Below are positions 17,188-25,952 of a DNA stretch of 64,000 nt, piece by piece. A program made the translations under genes and the position numbers. Under the pieces are notes generated by a model. That model was not told the origin of the DNA, ran no database searches, and worked only from the letters and a program-made list of their open reading frames with translations. The first letter of the stretch is position 1, and each line of letters opens with the position of its first letter. Location of the stretch: assembly GCF_007830055.1 (NCBI RefSeq), contig NZ_VLLE01000008.1:1-64000 (forward strand), written 5' to 3'. Origin of the DNA: Lacibacter cauensis (lineage in GTDB: Bacteria > Bacteroidota > Bacteroidia > Chitinophagales > Chitinophagaceae).

Positions 17188-17819
17188 AAAGCGAGTAAAA
17201 GGGATGCTCTACTTCTGAACAAGCTATTTCCTTCCACCAGAAAACAGCAATGAATAAGATCAAATGCCGGCAGAAAGAAAAGAACATGCAACACGAAAAT
17301 TCCTGATGCAGATTTAAACCATTAAATAAACGGCTTCATTTCCCGTAATCCGGCAGCCCATTGAAATTGCATGCAGCAGGAGTTCATGGTTGCTACGGCA
17401 TGACTCCGGATCTTTCCAGCACTTGTCTATCAATGAGAAACCCCGGGGAGCCTCAAGGGTTTTCAGCATCCAGCAAATAGTAAAACAGCGTTGCGCATCA
17501 GCAATGATGCGCAATAGAAGAACTGCAGCCTTACAGATAGTTGCAAACCAGCACTAACGGTTACAGTTTGCTTCCAGTCAAGAGTTAAGTCTCAGCGCCG
17601 CATTCAGCCTGGTCTTCCCAGCTGCCTGTTGCGTTTTGATCATACGCACCAACAACATGTTTCTGCTTTTACTTTTTGTTACCTGCCCGTTATTTTTCTG
17701 TCTCGCATGCCAATGTATTTTTCCTTCAGTATCAGCTATCCGCTAACTCTTTGCACCAATATGGCTGTTCCAATTCTTTTCTCATCTCACCGGTCATTGA
17801 CCTTTACCAAACAACGCTT
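17188..17819. other. Intergenic, no supported gene
   Basis: About 630 bases upstream of the TonB receptor promoter. Two short frames (17314-17514 minus, 17629-17823 plus) show no motif and are not called. Confidence 0.45.
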
Positions 17820-18128
17820 TTAGTTTTTTTCCAGTAAAGCGCCGCTCAAATTTTTCGCAATAATTTTTCCGTCCGGGTCTATCAGAAAATTATCCGGTAT
17901 ACTATACACTCCGTACATTAGAGCCGGCAGGTTATCAGCAACTTTTAAATCACTAACATTTGCCCACGTCAAAGAATCCCTCTCAATCGCACTACGCCAT
18001 TGCTGCTCATTCACATCAAGGGAAACTGCCAGAATTTAAAAACCCTGTTGCCGATACTGCCTGTATAGTTTGACCAGCGCCGGGTTCTCTTTCCTGAAAA
18101 ATATCAGGCACCAAAAACATCCGCTCAA
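17820..18128 (-). pseudogene. Broken TlpA-like thioredoxin gene
   Basis: The minus strand after the WD40 gene reads CFWCLIFFRKENPALVKL then YRQYRQQGF, a TAA stop (18038-18036), then ILAVSLDVNEQQWRSAI and ends GVYSIPDNFLIDPDGKIIAKNLSG. This is the CxxC-to-C-terminus half of a TlpA/AhpC-TSA-like thioredoxin. The usual FWASWC lead-in and everything before it are missing, and one sense codon is replaced by TAA. The remaining open part (17820-18014 from a GTG) lacks the active-site cysteines. The gene is therefore a remnant truncated at its 5' end, lying directly after the WD40 stop. Confidence 0.75.
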
Positions 18129-18135
18129 TCTTCTC

Positions 18136-19167
18136 TTATACGTTCCAGAATTTTATTCCACCTTTTAAGTCGATTGACACCAGTTGTGTTTCAGCTGCAT
18201 TAACTTTAATTTTATTAACCGTAGCCATATGCCCCGTTAACGAACGCATAAGGGTGCCGCTTTTTTTATCCCAAACCCTGATCGATCTGTCAATACTGGC
18301 TGTAAAAATTTTATCTCTTGCAAACCGTACCATCGTTAATTGCAGGTTGTAGTCTTTCATTATCAACAGGCCGTCTTTCGTAAAATCCTCCGGAGCGCTA
18401 CGTACCATATCTTCATAGTCGGGGTAATCCTTTAAATCCCTCAGCCAATCGGGATGCATTAACGTAAACTCATTTTTGCCGGTTATACTGTTATACTTGG
18501 TGCATGTATTAAAGTCAACAGACAAAAAATTCCCTTCCTGATCCATATCACCAAAGCGGGATAGGACAACATCGGTTTCTTTGACAGTGCTGTCATTGCG
18601 GATATCCCAGATGATTATTTTTCTTGTACTCACAATGGTCAATAACCCGTCTTTATCCAGTTTAACCATTCTCCCCGGGGGCATCTTTGAAGAAACAGGC
18701 AGTTCCCGGTAATTCCTATGTACATCCCAGATATACCTGTTGCCTTTTTGATCCTGAGTAAATAAATACGCAAAATCATCGGCATACAATAAACTGACAC
18801 TCCATGTAGTTTTAAGCCGTAATGCTTTCAGCCGTTTACCTGTTTTTTGATCAATCACTATGATCCCGCTCTCAAGCGTGCCTGCTGCAATTTCCTTCCG
18901 TACCGGATTGTAGGCGAGCGAATAAATTTCATCATTCAATACGGCTATTACTTTTTCGGAACCCAACCCGTTTACACGCATCGCAATCCTGCCGCTGAAT
19001 GTAGAAACCAAAACAGTATCCTTTGCACCCATAAATACAACGTCGGTATAAGAAGCAGGGTTAATGGCCGTTAATTTACCAATGAACAGATCATTGGTTT
19101 GTGCCCGCACAACAAAAGATATATACAGGAGAAAAAAGCCTGTCAGTATCACGCTTTTACTTTTCAT
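18136..19167 (-). CDS. Secreted WD40/beta-propeller protein
   Basis: 343 residues with a signal peptide (MKSKSVILTGFFLLYISFVVRAQ). Repeats resembling WD40 blades follow, for example IYSLAYNPVRKEIAAGTLES.. IIVID, GNRYIWDV, TRKIIIWDI, KIFTASIDRSIRVWDKKSG and a last TVNKIKV.....LVSIDLKGGIKFWNV. About five or six blades can be seen, so a propeller is likely. It would act in the periplasm or outside, probably as a binding scaffold. It overlaps the upstream gene (19157-19657) by 11 bp, so the two are cotranscribed. The stop is followed immediately by the TlpA remnant. Confidence 0.85.
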   Translation of the reverse strand: MKSKSVILTGFFLLYISFVVRAQTNDLFIGKLTAINPASYTDVVFMGAKDTVLVSTFSGRIAMRVNGLGSEKVIAVLNDEIYSLAYNPVRKEIAAGTLESGIIVIDQKTGKRLKALRLKTTWSVSLLYADDFAYLFTQDQKGNRYIWDVHRNYRELPVSSKMPPGRMVKLDKDGLLTIVSTRKIIIWDIRNDSTVKETDVVLSRFGDMDQEGNFLSVDFNTCTKYNSITGKNEFTLMHPDWLRDLKDYPDYEDMVRSAPEDFTKDGLLIMKDYNLQLTMVRFARDKIFTASIDRSIRVWDKKSGTLMRSLTGHMATVNKIKVNAAETQLVSIDLKGGIKFWNV

Positions 19168-19657
19168 CTTGATACAGTTTTACAGTCTTGTTATTACGTT
19201 TTAAGACAATGTCTGCCTGGCCATCAGTCGTTTCAAGAGAAATCTTATTAATCCCCTTTCTGTCCCACAACTGCAGTGCCGTAGAACCGTTTGGTTCAGC
19301 AATCGCAAGAAAGCTCTGGCTCGTCTTTGAATCAAGTGTCAGAAAAACATTCCCGTAATCATCGTCTGTAACATAACCACCCCGCTCCTGGCCTTCGGCA
19401 TCGTAGAGCATTACCCCCGATACAGCAGCGCCTTTTTCCCTGGGATAAATTCTGTTCCCAAAACTGCTTTGAGCTGTAGGAAGCGGCGATCCGATAATGA
19501 CCCGTTCAATTCCCAAAGAATCAACAACCACCAAACCGCGGACTTTCAGAATCTTATCAACCAAATCATTGTCCTGCTTTTCTCTGAATGAAAGAAAGTA
19601 AAAACTGAACATGACCACGTTCATTATGCTTACTGCATAAAATAATTTTGATTTCAT
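19157..19657 (-). CDS. Membrane-anchored/secreted protein of unknown function
   Basis: 166 residues. One N-terminal hydrophobic segment (KLFYAVSIMNVVMFSFYFL) may be an uncleaved anchor. The body is beta-rich with repeated 'D..G' turns: VRGLVVVDSLGIERVIIG, GVMLYDAEGQERGGYVTDDDYGNVFLTLDS and LQLWDRKGINKISLETTDGQ. These look like short propeller- or beta-helix-like repeats of the kind 'D..G..R..L....G', and proteins with this layout occur as hypothetical proteins in many bacteria. Function unknown. The end overlaps the start of the WD40 gene by 11 bp, suggesting a joint role. Confidence 0.8.
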   Translation of the reverse strand: MKSKLFYAVSIMNVVMFSFYFLSFREKQDNDLVDKILKVRGLVVVDSLGIERVIIGSPLPTAQSSFGNRIYPREKGAAVSGVMLYDAEGQERGGYVTDDDYGNVFLTLDSKTSQSFLAIAEPNGSTALQLWDRKGINKISLETTDGQADIVLKRNNKTVKLYQDEK

Positions 19658-20964
19658 ACGTTTATTTTAATTGGTATACTTCAGCCATGCAGGCAATTCC
19701 TGTTTGTTATTCGGTAACTGTTTCCGTTTCTTCTGCCGAATGTAACTTACTGACTAAGCGCTGCAGATTCTCTAATAAAGCGTTCATCACAAAACCGCAT
19801 AACAAAAACCACCGCATAAAATTCAACTAATACGTTCAGTTTGTATGCGGCAAAATGATGAGTATGTGCAGATCCAAAGTTCTTCTGTATACCAGGAAAC
19901 CGCTTTCGTGGACGTAAACAAATTCCCGGTCGCCATTATCAGTCAAATTGCAACCAGAAAACAAAGGTATAAATGGCAGTAATTTTGTTTTAATGGCTAT
20001 CGCTAACGAAAAAGATTCATTTCACCTGCTATTTACACTTTCGTTGTTAACCATAAAACAAGTGCGTATGCGAAAACATTCTTTCCCAGCTTGTAAAAAT
20101 TGAAACTAAAAAATTCAATCATCAGTCCTACCCGATACGAATGCCCCCATTCATGAAATTCGTTTTCTACGAACTATATCCAAAGACAGCAATGATCCAT
20201 CAGTCAAAAACAGTTCCCTTATTGCTATTACCATGATCCTGTCAAAACAGATCTGCACTTCCACGTATGCAGACATGATGTAAACAGGTTTCAGTACGAT
20301 GCATGTATACCCGAACAGCTGAAGAATCCTGGCGTCTTCTTCAAATATGGCAACAATATGTACAATGCCCGTTCCGAAAATATTTTCGATCCAAATCAAC
20401 CTGGTTTAAAATCAAACAGAACCTTGGCCTCATTGTAACAGAAGACAATTATGAACACCGCAGGATCATCGGATGGAAAAACAAAGTCCTCTACTTTATC
20501 CGTTTGCGTTCAAAGACAACAATGCGCATTCCTGCAGTATAGAATTCCCTGGATGCAAATCCCGATACATTGCAGGCATCAAAGCATCCGGCGATAAAAA
20601 ATTCCTCGAAGCCATCAATAAAAAGTTTTACCTCATTTATCTCCCTTCCGATCCTTCACAAAACAGCATCCTCCCTTATTGCATGGTATCTCCTGCCTAT
20701 AGCCGCCAGAACAAATCCTGGCCCTCATTACCCGAAGGAAAAATCAATGACCATGTTGGTAAAGGCGACGAGTAAATCAGTTTTGATGCTTTTGCCTTTT
20801 TTAAGCCCTGTATCGGTAGCAAGCAACTACGTTCCTAAAATAAAAATTGCGAGATAATCGAATAATCCCGCAATTTCAAGAATTCATCCTGTGCAGTAAA
20901 ACGTACTGGCACACAGTAAAGTGCTAACAAAAGGTTTCATCGCTAAAGTATATTGTAACACATT
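19658..20964. other. 1.3 kb gene-poor stretch
   Basis: No supported gene. Between about 20140 and 20775 there are overlapping plus-strand frames with somewhat protein-like stretches that switch frame (LGLIVTEDNYEHRRIIGWKNK in one, KFLEAINKKFYLIYLPSDPS in another). This could be a frameshifted remnant, but no family is recognisable. Confidence 0.4.
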
Positions 20965-21144
20965 TTACACTACATCCGTAACGGGAGCGGCTTCAAATAA
21001 AAGGCTGTGGTTTATAATTAAACGTTTGGCGGCCCCGTTGAAAAACAACCACCAAACTTTTGCACCAATAACCAATAGAATTACAAATGTTGCGTTTACA
21101 ACTATCAGTCCAACTGTTGTTAATACGATAGTGGTGCCTGCCAT
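20965..21144 (-). CDS. Small hydrophobic peptide, 59 residues
   Basis: An ORF starting MAGTTIVLTTVGLIVVNATF and ending EAAPVTDVV. Residues 5-36 are strongly hydrophobic and fit one or two membrane helices, followed by a basic turn (NGAAKRLIIN). Its ATG overlaps the TAA stop of the upstream lipoprotein gene as TAATG, a typical translational-coupling arrangement. That, together with the membrane-protein composition, is why I call it. Function unknown; it may be a partner of the lipoprotein encoded just before it. Confidence 0.6.
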   Translation of the reverse strand: MAGTTIVLTTVGLIVVNATFVILLVIGAKVWWLFFNGAAKRLIINHSLLFEAAPVTDVV

Positions 21145-21788
21145 TAATTTCTGTTCAATATCTTTAAATTGGCAAAATCACCATTTGAGTTATTGCCTAC
21201 CCAATACCCCAGTTTTCTCCCCTTTGGATTTGGATTAAGTGTCATAACGTTTAAGGCTGGTTCGCTATGTCCATTCACAAACACTCTAATCCTATTACCA
21301 ATCACCTCTACTTTTACATGAAACCAATCTGTAGGGATCGTGTTCGCTGGTAAAATTGCTGATTCAAACTCGTCTTTTCGGGTTTTACGTAGTTTTTCAA
21401 AATTATAACCGGGTTCAAAAGCATATTGAACAGCATGAATATGCCTTATCGGGTCAGTCGATTGAAAATTAAACGGTCGAAAATAAACAGTTTCATACGT
21501 TGAGTCATTTATGCCATGAAAAGCAATTCCAACAAAACTCTTTTGTAAAACATCTCTTCCTTTTACATCAAACTCAATTGTCCCTTCTTCGAATTCAATA
21601 GTAGTAAACCAAACTATTCCTGCCCCTTCTTTTTCGCTAAGTCTGTATACGAATTTATCCTCTTCTTTCACTTGTTCTACATCTCTATTAAAAACGTTGA
21701 TTGCTGTTTTTTTTGTGTTTTGCTTTGTCGTAGTACAGTGAGAAAGCAGTATTACCAGTAGTCCCAAAAGGGCAATTTTACTCGTCAT
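21144..21788 (-). CDS. Lipoprotein with concanavalin-like (DUF1080-type) jelly-roll domain
   Basis: 214 residues. The lipobox LLSHC puts the lipid on Cys18. The mature protein matches the beta-sandwich of DUF1080/3-keto-disaccharide hydrolase-like or LamG-like domains. Key segments are FTTIEFEEGTIEFDVKGRDVLQKSFVGIAFHGINDSTYETVYFRPFNF, then DWFHVKVEVIGNRIRVFVNG, then KGRKLGYWVGNNSNGDFANLKI. The 'G.I.FD.KG.......FVGIAFH......E..YFRPFN' pattern is common in Bacteroidota surface lipoproteins. It probably binds or acts on carbohydrate at the cell surface. A repeat/terminator element lies 55 bp upstream of its start (21843-21897), and a small membrane peptide gene overlaps its end. Confidence 0.85.
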   Translation of the reverse strand: MTSKIALLGLLVILLSHCTTTKQNTKKTAINVFNRDVEQVKEEDKFVYRLSEKEGAGIVWFTTIEFEEGTIEFDVKGRDVLQKSFVGIAFHGINDSTYETVYFRPFNFQSTDPIRHIHAVQYAFEPGYNFEKLRKTRKDEFESAILPANTIPTDWFHVKVEVIGNRIRVFVNGHSEPALNVMTLNPNPKGRKLGYWVGNNSNGDFANLKILNRN

Positions 21789-21842
21789 TTCAGTTATAGA
21801 TTTTAGTTATCATTAGCATTTGTATTAGCGCAACTTCTTTAT

Positions 21843-21897
21843 AAAAAAAGGTCTTCCTTAAAAAAAGAAGACCGTTGCTAACCTATGAAAAACACCA
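21843..21897 (-). repeat. Conserved leader/terminator element, copy 1
   Basis: Read on the minus strand: GGTGTTTTTCATAGGTTAG, then CAACGGTCTTC, a loop, GAAGACC (stem 21850-21856 with 21867-21873) and a run of seven T. This is an intrinsic terminator preceded by a conserved 30-nt block. A second copy lies at 25404-25458. Both sit within 100 bp upstream of a minus-strand secreted-protein gene. Confidence 0.6.
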
Positions 21898-22223
21898 GGT
21901 TTAAAACTAAACTAAAAAAAATCAAACTGCAAGCAGTTACAATAAAAAACAAAAAGATGTCAATAAACAGTTCATAAAAGTCAACCAACAATAAGCAGGA
22001 ATCTGCGTGCAAAGCTCCTGCTATAAAAGCAGGTTCAGTCAGCAGCAACGAACACAGCAGCGCATTTGTGCAGCAAGCTTCTGCACAAATACAAAATAAA
22101 AATCAGCCAACTTCCGTTGTGCAAAAGGTATTCAAGATTGCATGGTTACAGTAAATCTTTGCAGCAACTTTATTTGTAAAACAGGCAAGCCCGTTTGTTA
22201 CGATTGTAAAAGAGTCTCCCCCC
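21898..22223. other. Intergenic, no supported gene
   Basis: About 325 bases between the repeat element and the gene at 22224. It is A-rich. A 31-codon plus-strand frame could start at ATGAAAAACACC inside the repeat, but nothing supports it. Confidence 0.4.
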
Positions 22224-22835
22224 TCACCTTCGCATAGAAATGTTTTGATGCACCCACATCGCTTCCTCTTCTGCTGTTATCTGGTCAGCCTTGCTGCTGA
22301 TCCTGCTAAACGTGGCGTGCGGAAAGTCGTACGGTTTACTGTCATCAAAATAAGGTCCAACAACACCCAAAAACCAACCGTCCTTCGCTGCCCAATGGGG
22401 TTCATTTACCCGGCATCGAAATACTTCGTAATGCACAAAATTATGCTGCCCGTCAAAATCAATACTTACCCGTTGCACATGCTTCATTTCATCGGGGCAG
22501 GCATCCAGCTCTGTCGGAAACTCCAGCCAGTTGGCAAGGTTACTTTCCGCTGCTTGCACAATCGTATAATATTGTTCCGGAAAAAGATCAGTTCGCTTAT
22601 AGTCGCTTAAAAGCTGGTAAGTCAGTTCCCTGGTTAACACATTCTCCGCAAAGGGCAACACATCCGGTCCGGTCAGCGGTTGTCCGCTTTCAAGTTTGTC
22701 GTAAAGCGCTTTTACCCGTTCAAAGCGCTCAGCATTCAGCTTCCTGCCTTGGCGCTTCACAGTTATCAGCCGGTAAACGGCAAAGAATATAACGGCTGCG
22801 ACAAGTAATCCTGCTATTAATAAAAATGTATTCAT
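22224..22835 (-). CDS. Single-pass membrane protein of unknown function
   Basis: 203 residues. One N-terminal helix (LLIAGLLVAAVIFFAVYRLI, residues 5-24) is followed by a cytosolic-type domain with a helical region (RFERVKALYDKLESGQPLTGPDVLPFAENVLTRELTYQLL) and a beta-rich C-terminal part (VSIDFDGQHNFVHYEVFRCRV, GWFLGVVGPYF). Conserved Trp/His pairs occur near WAAKDGW and WVHQN. I do not recognise a family. It stands alone on the minus strand, with about 120 bp to the AAA gene upstream. Confidence 0.8.
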   Translation of the reverse strand: MNTFLLIAGLLVAAVIFFAVYRLITVKRQGRKLNAERFERVKALYDKLESGQPLTGPDVLPFAENVLTRELTYQLLSDYKRTDLFPEQYYTIVQAAESNLANWLEFPTELDACPDEMKHVQRVSIDFDGQHNFVHYEVFRCRVNEPHWAAKDGWFLGVVGPYFDDSKPYDFPHATFSRISSKADQITAEEEAMWVHQNISMRR

Positions 22836-22957
22836 TTCACAAATGCTCTCTATTTTTTGAATAATGTTAATTCTTCAACAGACTAGCAAATAACAAGGCT
22901 CATGCAAGATCTCATTTTATACTTTAGTAGATTTTCCCCTCGGCTAATATAATATCG

Positions 22958-24922
22958 TCAACTGGTAATATCTTCGATTAGCCGTATAGTTGTCTTGGGT
23001 ACAAATGGAAAACACTTACCCATAATACGTATAAGATCAATCTGAAGTTGCCCCTCAGAAGAATACTTATTAAGAGCCGTAAATACAAGCTTTACTTTTC
23101 CCACAATCTCATGCCCATTCATCGATAAAAACCATTTTGGTAACATTATTTGTCTGCCATTCAGATATTCGACTACTTGCATATCACCATCATATTTACA
23201 AGTAGGAAATTTTTTCTCCAGTTCATGAAAAAATACGGCTACAATTTCCTGCAACCTTTTATCAGGTTCATTCCCTAAGAGATACTGATTGTCATTTTCA
23301 GAAATACCGATCAATTGACAAATTTTATGTGCATTGTTAAGTTCAACCAATAAACAAATAAGATAAACCGGGTCTAGAATAAAATTCTCCACACTGTATC
23401 TTTCCGCCCATCCGTGTACATGCACATACGCATTCGATAAGTTCTTTGTATCCCAATCAACTATTCCGTATGCTGTTGTATTGCCCGATTCCCGGATCTT
23501 TTCAACAATAGTATAAACCTGGTCGCAATTACCTTTGCCGTATCCATTTGAAATAAAATACAACTTACTATTCAACCTCTTTTCCTGCTGATATTTATCA
23601 TGCAATAGCTGGTAATAAAATACATCTGTAGGGCTTTCAACAAAAACCTGGCGATGGTTCTTGTAATCGATACTTAGGGTTGGAATAAACCCTGTAAGTA
23701 ACTGCAGCGCCTCATCCTTGGTGGTTTTTGTTAATGAAGATTTATCGCCATTATTTAAACGATATATACTTTCTTCCGGCGCAAGGGCCACGGTTGATGG
23801 AGAGTGTGTGGTAATGATAACTTTTACACCCAACTTTCCAACAAAAGTATTAGCCAAAACATCCAACAAAAGTTTCGACATTTCCGGATGTAAATGGGCG
23901 TCTGGTTCATCTAACAGAATCATTTCCGGAAACCTTAAACTTTCACCATAATGCGTACTTGTAAACAATTTCAAAACCAAACCAATAATCATTTTTTCTC
24001 CATCAGATAAATCAGCAAACAATATTGGCAAATCAGTCGATTTTTTGAAGAGATAAAATGGAATCGGCACATCTGTTGAAAAGTCTTCTTTACTTACTCC
24101 CTTGAAATAAAAATCAATATTGTGCTCTTCCATTGCCTCATTAAATACATCCCAGGGCGCTTTATTATTTTTTTCAAATTCGCTATCAGAAACAGCATTG
24201 TTCCTCTCTCCGTTTACCTGTTGAAAAAAGTATTTTTTTCGGTTCCGATCCCGCCTTAAAGCATAGTTATAAAATACAAGTTCAAATTGAGACGAAAAAA
24301 GATCACTTTCATCAACAAGCTGGTCAACAGCAGAACAATTATAGAAATCAACTTCCTTTAAGTCATCAATATTTTTTCCCGTGTCCCGGCAAATCAGTCT
24401 TGCCAGTTGCATGCTTTTAATATTCAGATTTGTTGCTACTCTTTGTTTAACAACATGCTCTAAACGCTGTAAGTTTTGCAATATGGGTGGAGCAATTCTC
24501 TGTCGTGCATTCTTTCCCCATGATACTAATAATTCATTATATCTCATAATACTCTCAGGCTCTTGGCTTCCGGGTTTATTCCAGAAATCTGTAGCTAAAA
24601 CAAAATCCAGATAGTTTCGTTCTTCTAAAGTCAGTTGGTTAAAGGAATCGTAACATTGCCGTATAATGGTTCGCCAGTGTTCATAGCTAAATTGCCTTGA
24701 ATTTTCTACTGCAAGGCCTTCAAATTGTATTCTTATTTTCGGAGGATCAAATTCAAACTCAATTTTCTTTTCAAGAGGTTTCCCATTTCGATAGCCTGAA
24801 AGAATATTCAACAATTGTGTTTTTCCACTTCCATTAATTCCTGTAACAATTACCAAATCACTCAAATCATCACTTTCAAATGGATTTAAGGACATATATG
24901 GTTCCTTAACAATAAGCTTCAT
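22958..24922 (-). CDS. AAA ATPase fused to DUF4435-like TOPRIM nuclease (PARIS/OLD-like defence protein)
   Basis: 654 residues. The N-terminal ABC/AAA_15-type ATPase has Walker A GINGSGKT (28-35), signature LSDGEK (305-310), Walker B ILLDEPDAH (335-343) and the H-loop TTHSP (His373). From about residue 420 a second domain follows: VFVESPTDVFYYQLL (Glu429), SNGYGKGNCDQV, GIVDWDTKN (Asp489, Asp491) and AERYSVENFILDP. This matches the DUF4435/TOPRIM pattern 'VEG..D..FY', 'GKGN', 'G..D.D', 'EN.L.'. In the PARIS anti-phage system the ATPase (AriA) and DUF4435 nuclease (AriB) are separate or fused, and OLD nucleases have a related ATPase-TOPRIM layout. This protein looks like a fused form. All catalytic residues visible are intact. 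It is a single-gene unit flanked by ordinary chromosomal genes. Confidence 0.85.
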   Translation of the reverse strand: MKLIVKEPYMSLNPFESDDLSDLVIVTGINGSGKTQLLNILSGYRNGKPLEKKIEFEFDPPKIRIQFEGLAVENSRQFSYEHWRTIIRQCYDSFNQLTLEERNYLDFVLATDFWNKPGSQEPESIMRYNELLVSWGKNARQRIAPPILQNLQRLEHVVKQRVATNLNIKSMQLARLICRDTGKNIDDLKEVDFYNCSAVDQLVDESDLFSSQFELVFYNYALRRDRNRKKYFFQQVNGERNNAVSDSEFEKNNKAPWDVFNEAMEEHNIDFYFKGVSKEDFSTDVPIPFYLFKKSTDLPILFADLSDGEKMIIGLVLKLFTSTHYGESLRFPEMILLDEPDAHLHPEMSKLLLDVLANTFVGKLGVKVIITTHSPSTVALAPEESIYRLNNGDKSSLTKTTKDEALQLLTGFIPTLSIDYKNHRQVFVESPTDVFYYQLLHDKYQQEKRLNSKLYFISNGYGKGNCDQVYTIVEKIRESGNTTAYGIVDWDTKNLSNAYVHVHGWAERYSVENFILDPVYLICLLVELNNAHKICQLIGISENDNQYLLGNEPDKRLQEIVAVFFHELEKKFPTCKYDGDMQVVEYLNGRQIMLPKWFLSMNGHEIVGKVKLVFTALNKYSSEGQLQIDLIRIMGKCFPFVPKTTIRLIEDITS

Positions 24923-24946
24923 TACTCTACTTTTATTGGTTCAAAT

Positions 24947-25309
24947 TTATTTTACTTTTAGATCTTCCCTCCTTCTCAACACAATCTGCGGCTTGTCTTT
25001 ATACAGCTCAATCCTGCCCGTCACACACACTTCCTTATCCTTAAATAACACTTCCGGCGCTGTTTCAAATTGCTTCCGTACATCACTCCAAATAACAATG
25101 GTTAAAGCATTGTTAGGAAATGCAGGGCCCAGGTTGAGAAACGTAGGTGTATTCTTAGCAGTTTCTAAAAAGCGTGCGCCGCTCACTTTACCACAAACGG
25201 TCACACTATCAGCAACATGCTTAACCGCTTCCTCCAACGGAATATTAGTTTGTGCATAGGAAGTAACAAAGGAGAAAAAAAGCATAAATGTGCAGATGGG
25301 TAATCTCAT
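24947..25309 (-). CDS. Exported OB-fold protein
   Basis: 120 residues with a signal peptide (MRLPICTFMLFFSFVTSYAQ). The mature part reads VTVCGKVSGARFLETAKNTPTFLNLGPAFPNNALTIVIW, then EVCVTGRIELYKDKPQIVLRR. This is the five-stranded OB-fold pattern of 'tRNA_anti-like' periplasmic proteins ('V.G.V......FL.lG.....T.vi......V.VtG.i..Y.g.PqIvl'). It probably binds small ligands or nucleic acid outside the cytoplasm; the role is unknown. The second copy of the repeat/terminator element lies 95 bp upstream of its start. It precedes the AAA gene on the same strand by 24 bp, so AAA could be cotranscribed with it. Confidence 0.85.
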   Translation of the reverse strand: MRLPICTFMLFFSFVTSYAQTNIPLEEAVKHVADSVTVCGKVSGARFLETAKNTPTFLNLGPAFPNNALTIVIWSDVRKQFETAPEVLFKDKEVCVTGRIELYKDKPQIVLRRREDLKVK

Positions 25310-25403
25310 AAATTAGTTTTTTCTCAATATGCAAAATAGAATTGGCAATGCAAATACTTAACCCTCATTTTCTTTAATCACGTAATGACCGGTTTTTTCA
25401 TGC

Positions 25404-25458
25404 AAAAAAAAGGTCTTTCTTAAGAAAAAGCAGACCGTTTCTAACCTATAAAAAACAC
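25404..25458 (-). repeat. Conserved leader/terminator element, copy 2
   Basis: Same element as 21843-21897. On the minus strand it has GGTGTTTTTTATAGGTTAG, then AAACGGTCTGC, a stem with TTTCTTAAGAAA at its core (GGTCT with AGACC) and a run of eight T. About 80% of positions match copy 1. No minus-strand gene precedes it, so it would end a short transcript or act as an attenuator for the gene at 25309. Confidence 0.6.
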
Positions 25459-25952
25459 CTGTCATAAAGCAATAATAAATTAATTCAAATTTCAAATTTT
25501 GAATTTCCCGTTAATAACCTATATAAAAACCATGGCAATATCCTTTCCTTTCTGCTATCAGCTTTGCTGCCTCGTAAAAAATATGGTATTTAAATTCAAA
25601 ACTTAATTTAGAAACAATATGTTTTTTAAACTATACTGATTCCCTTTATGATCAAAAGTCCCATTTCAGTACAAATCGAATTTCCAATCAAAAGCATTGA
25701 TGTGATAGATCATTGCAGGTATATATAATTTTGAGAATTAAAATTAAATATTCAAGAAATTTTTGTGGCTCTACACCATATTCGCAAAGTGATTTTTTTT
25801 GTTTTCACTAAAAAATCCATCTTAAGAATGTTTAACAATAGCTCCCTTTATTTATCATAAATATTACCGGTTCGTGCTTTACGAATTGATTCAATTTGAA
25901 TTATCATGAAAAAGTATAAATCAATACTGCTCCAATTTGCTTTGCAGCGTAA
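25459..25952. other. AT-rich intergenic region upstream of the AraC-type gene
   Basis: Very AT-rich. It contains TCAAATTTTGA at 25492-25502, also found at 27106-27116. A mini-ORF at 25906-25956 (MKKYKSILLQFALQRK, 16 residues) has a TGA stop that overlaps the GTG start at 25953, so it could be a leader coupled to the regulator gene. Confidence 0.35.

Noticed and set aside
20140-20775. Frameshifted pseudogene
   Set aside because: Some protein-like stretches switch frame, but no family can be recognised, so it is left as unexplained.
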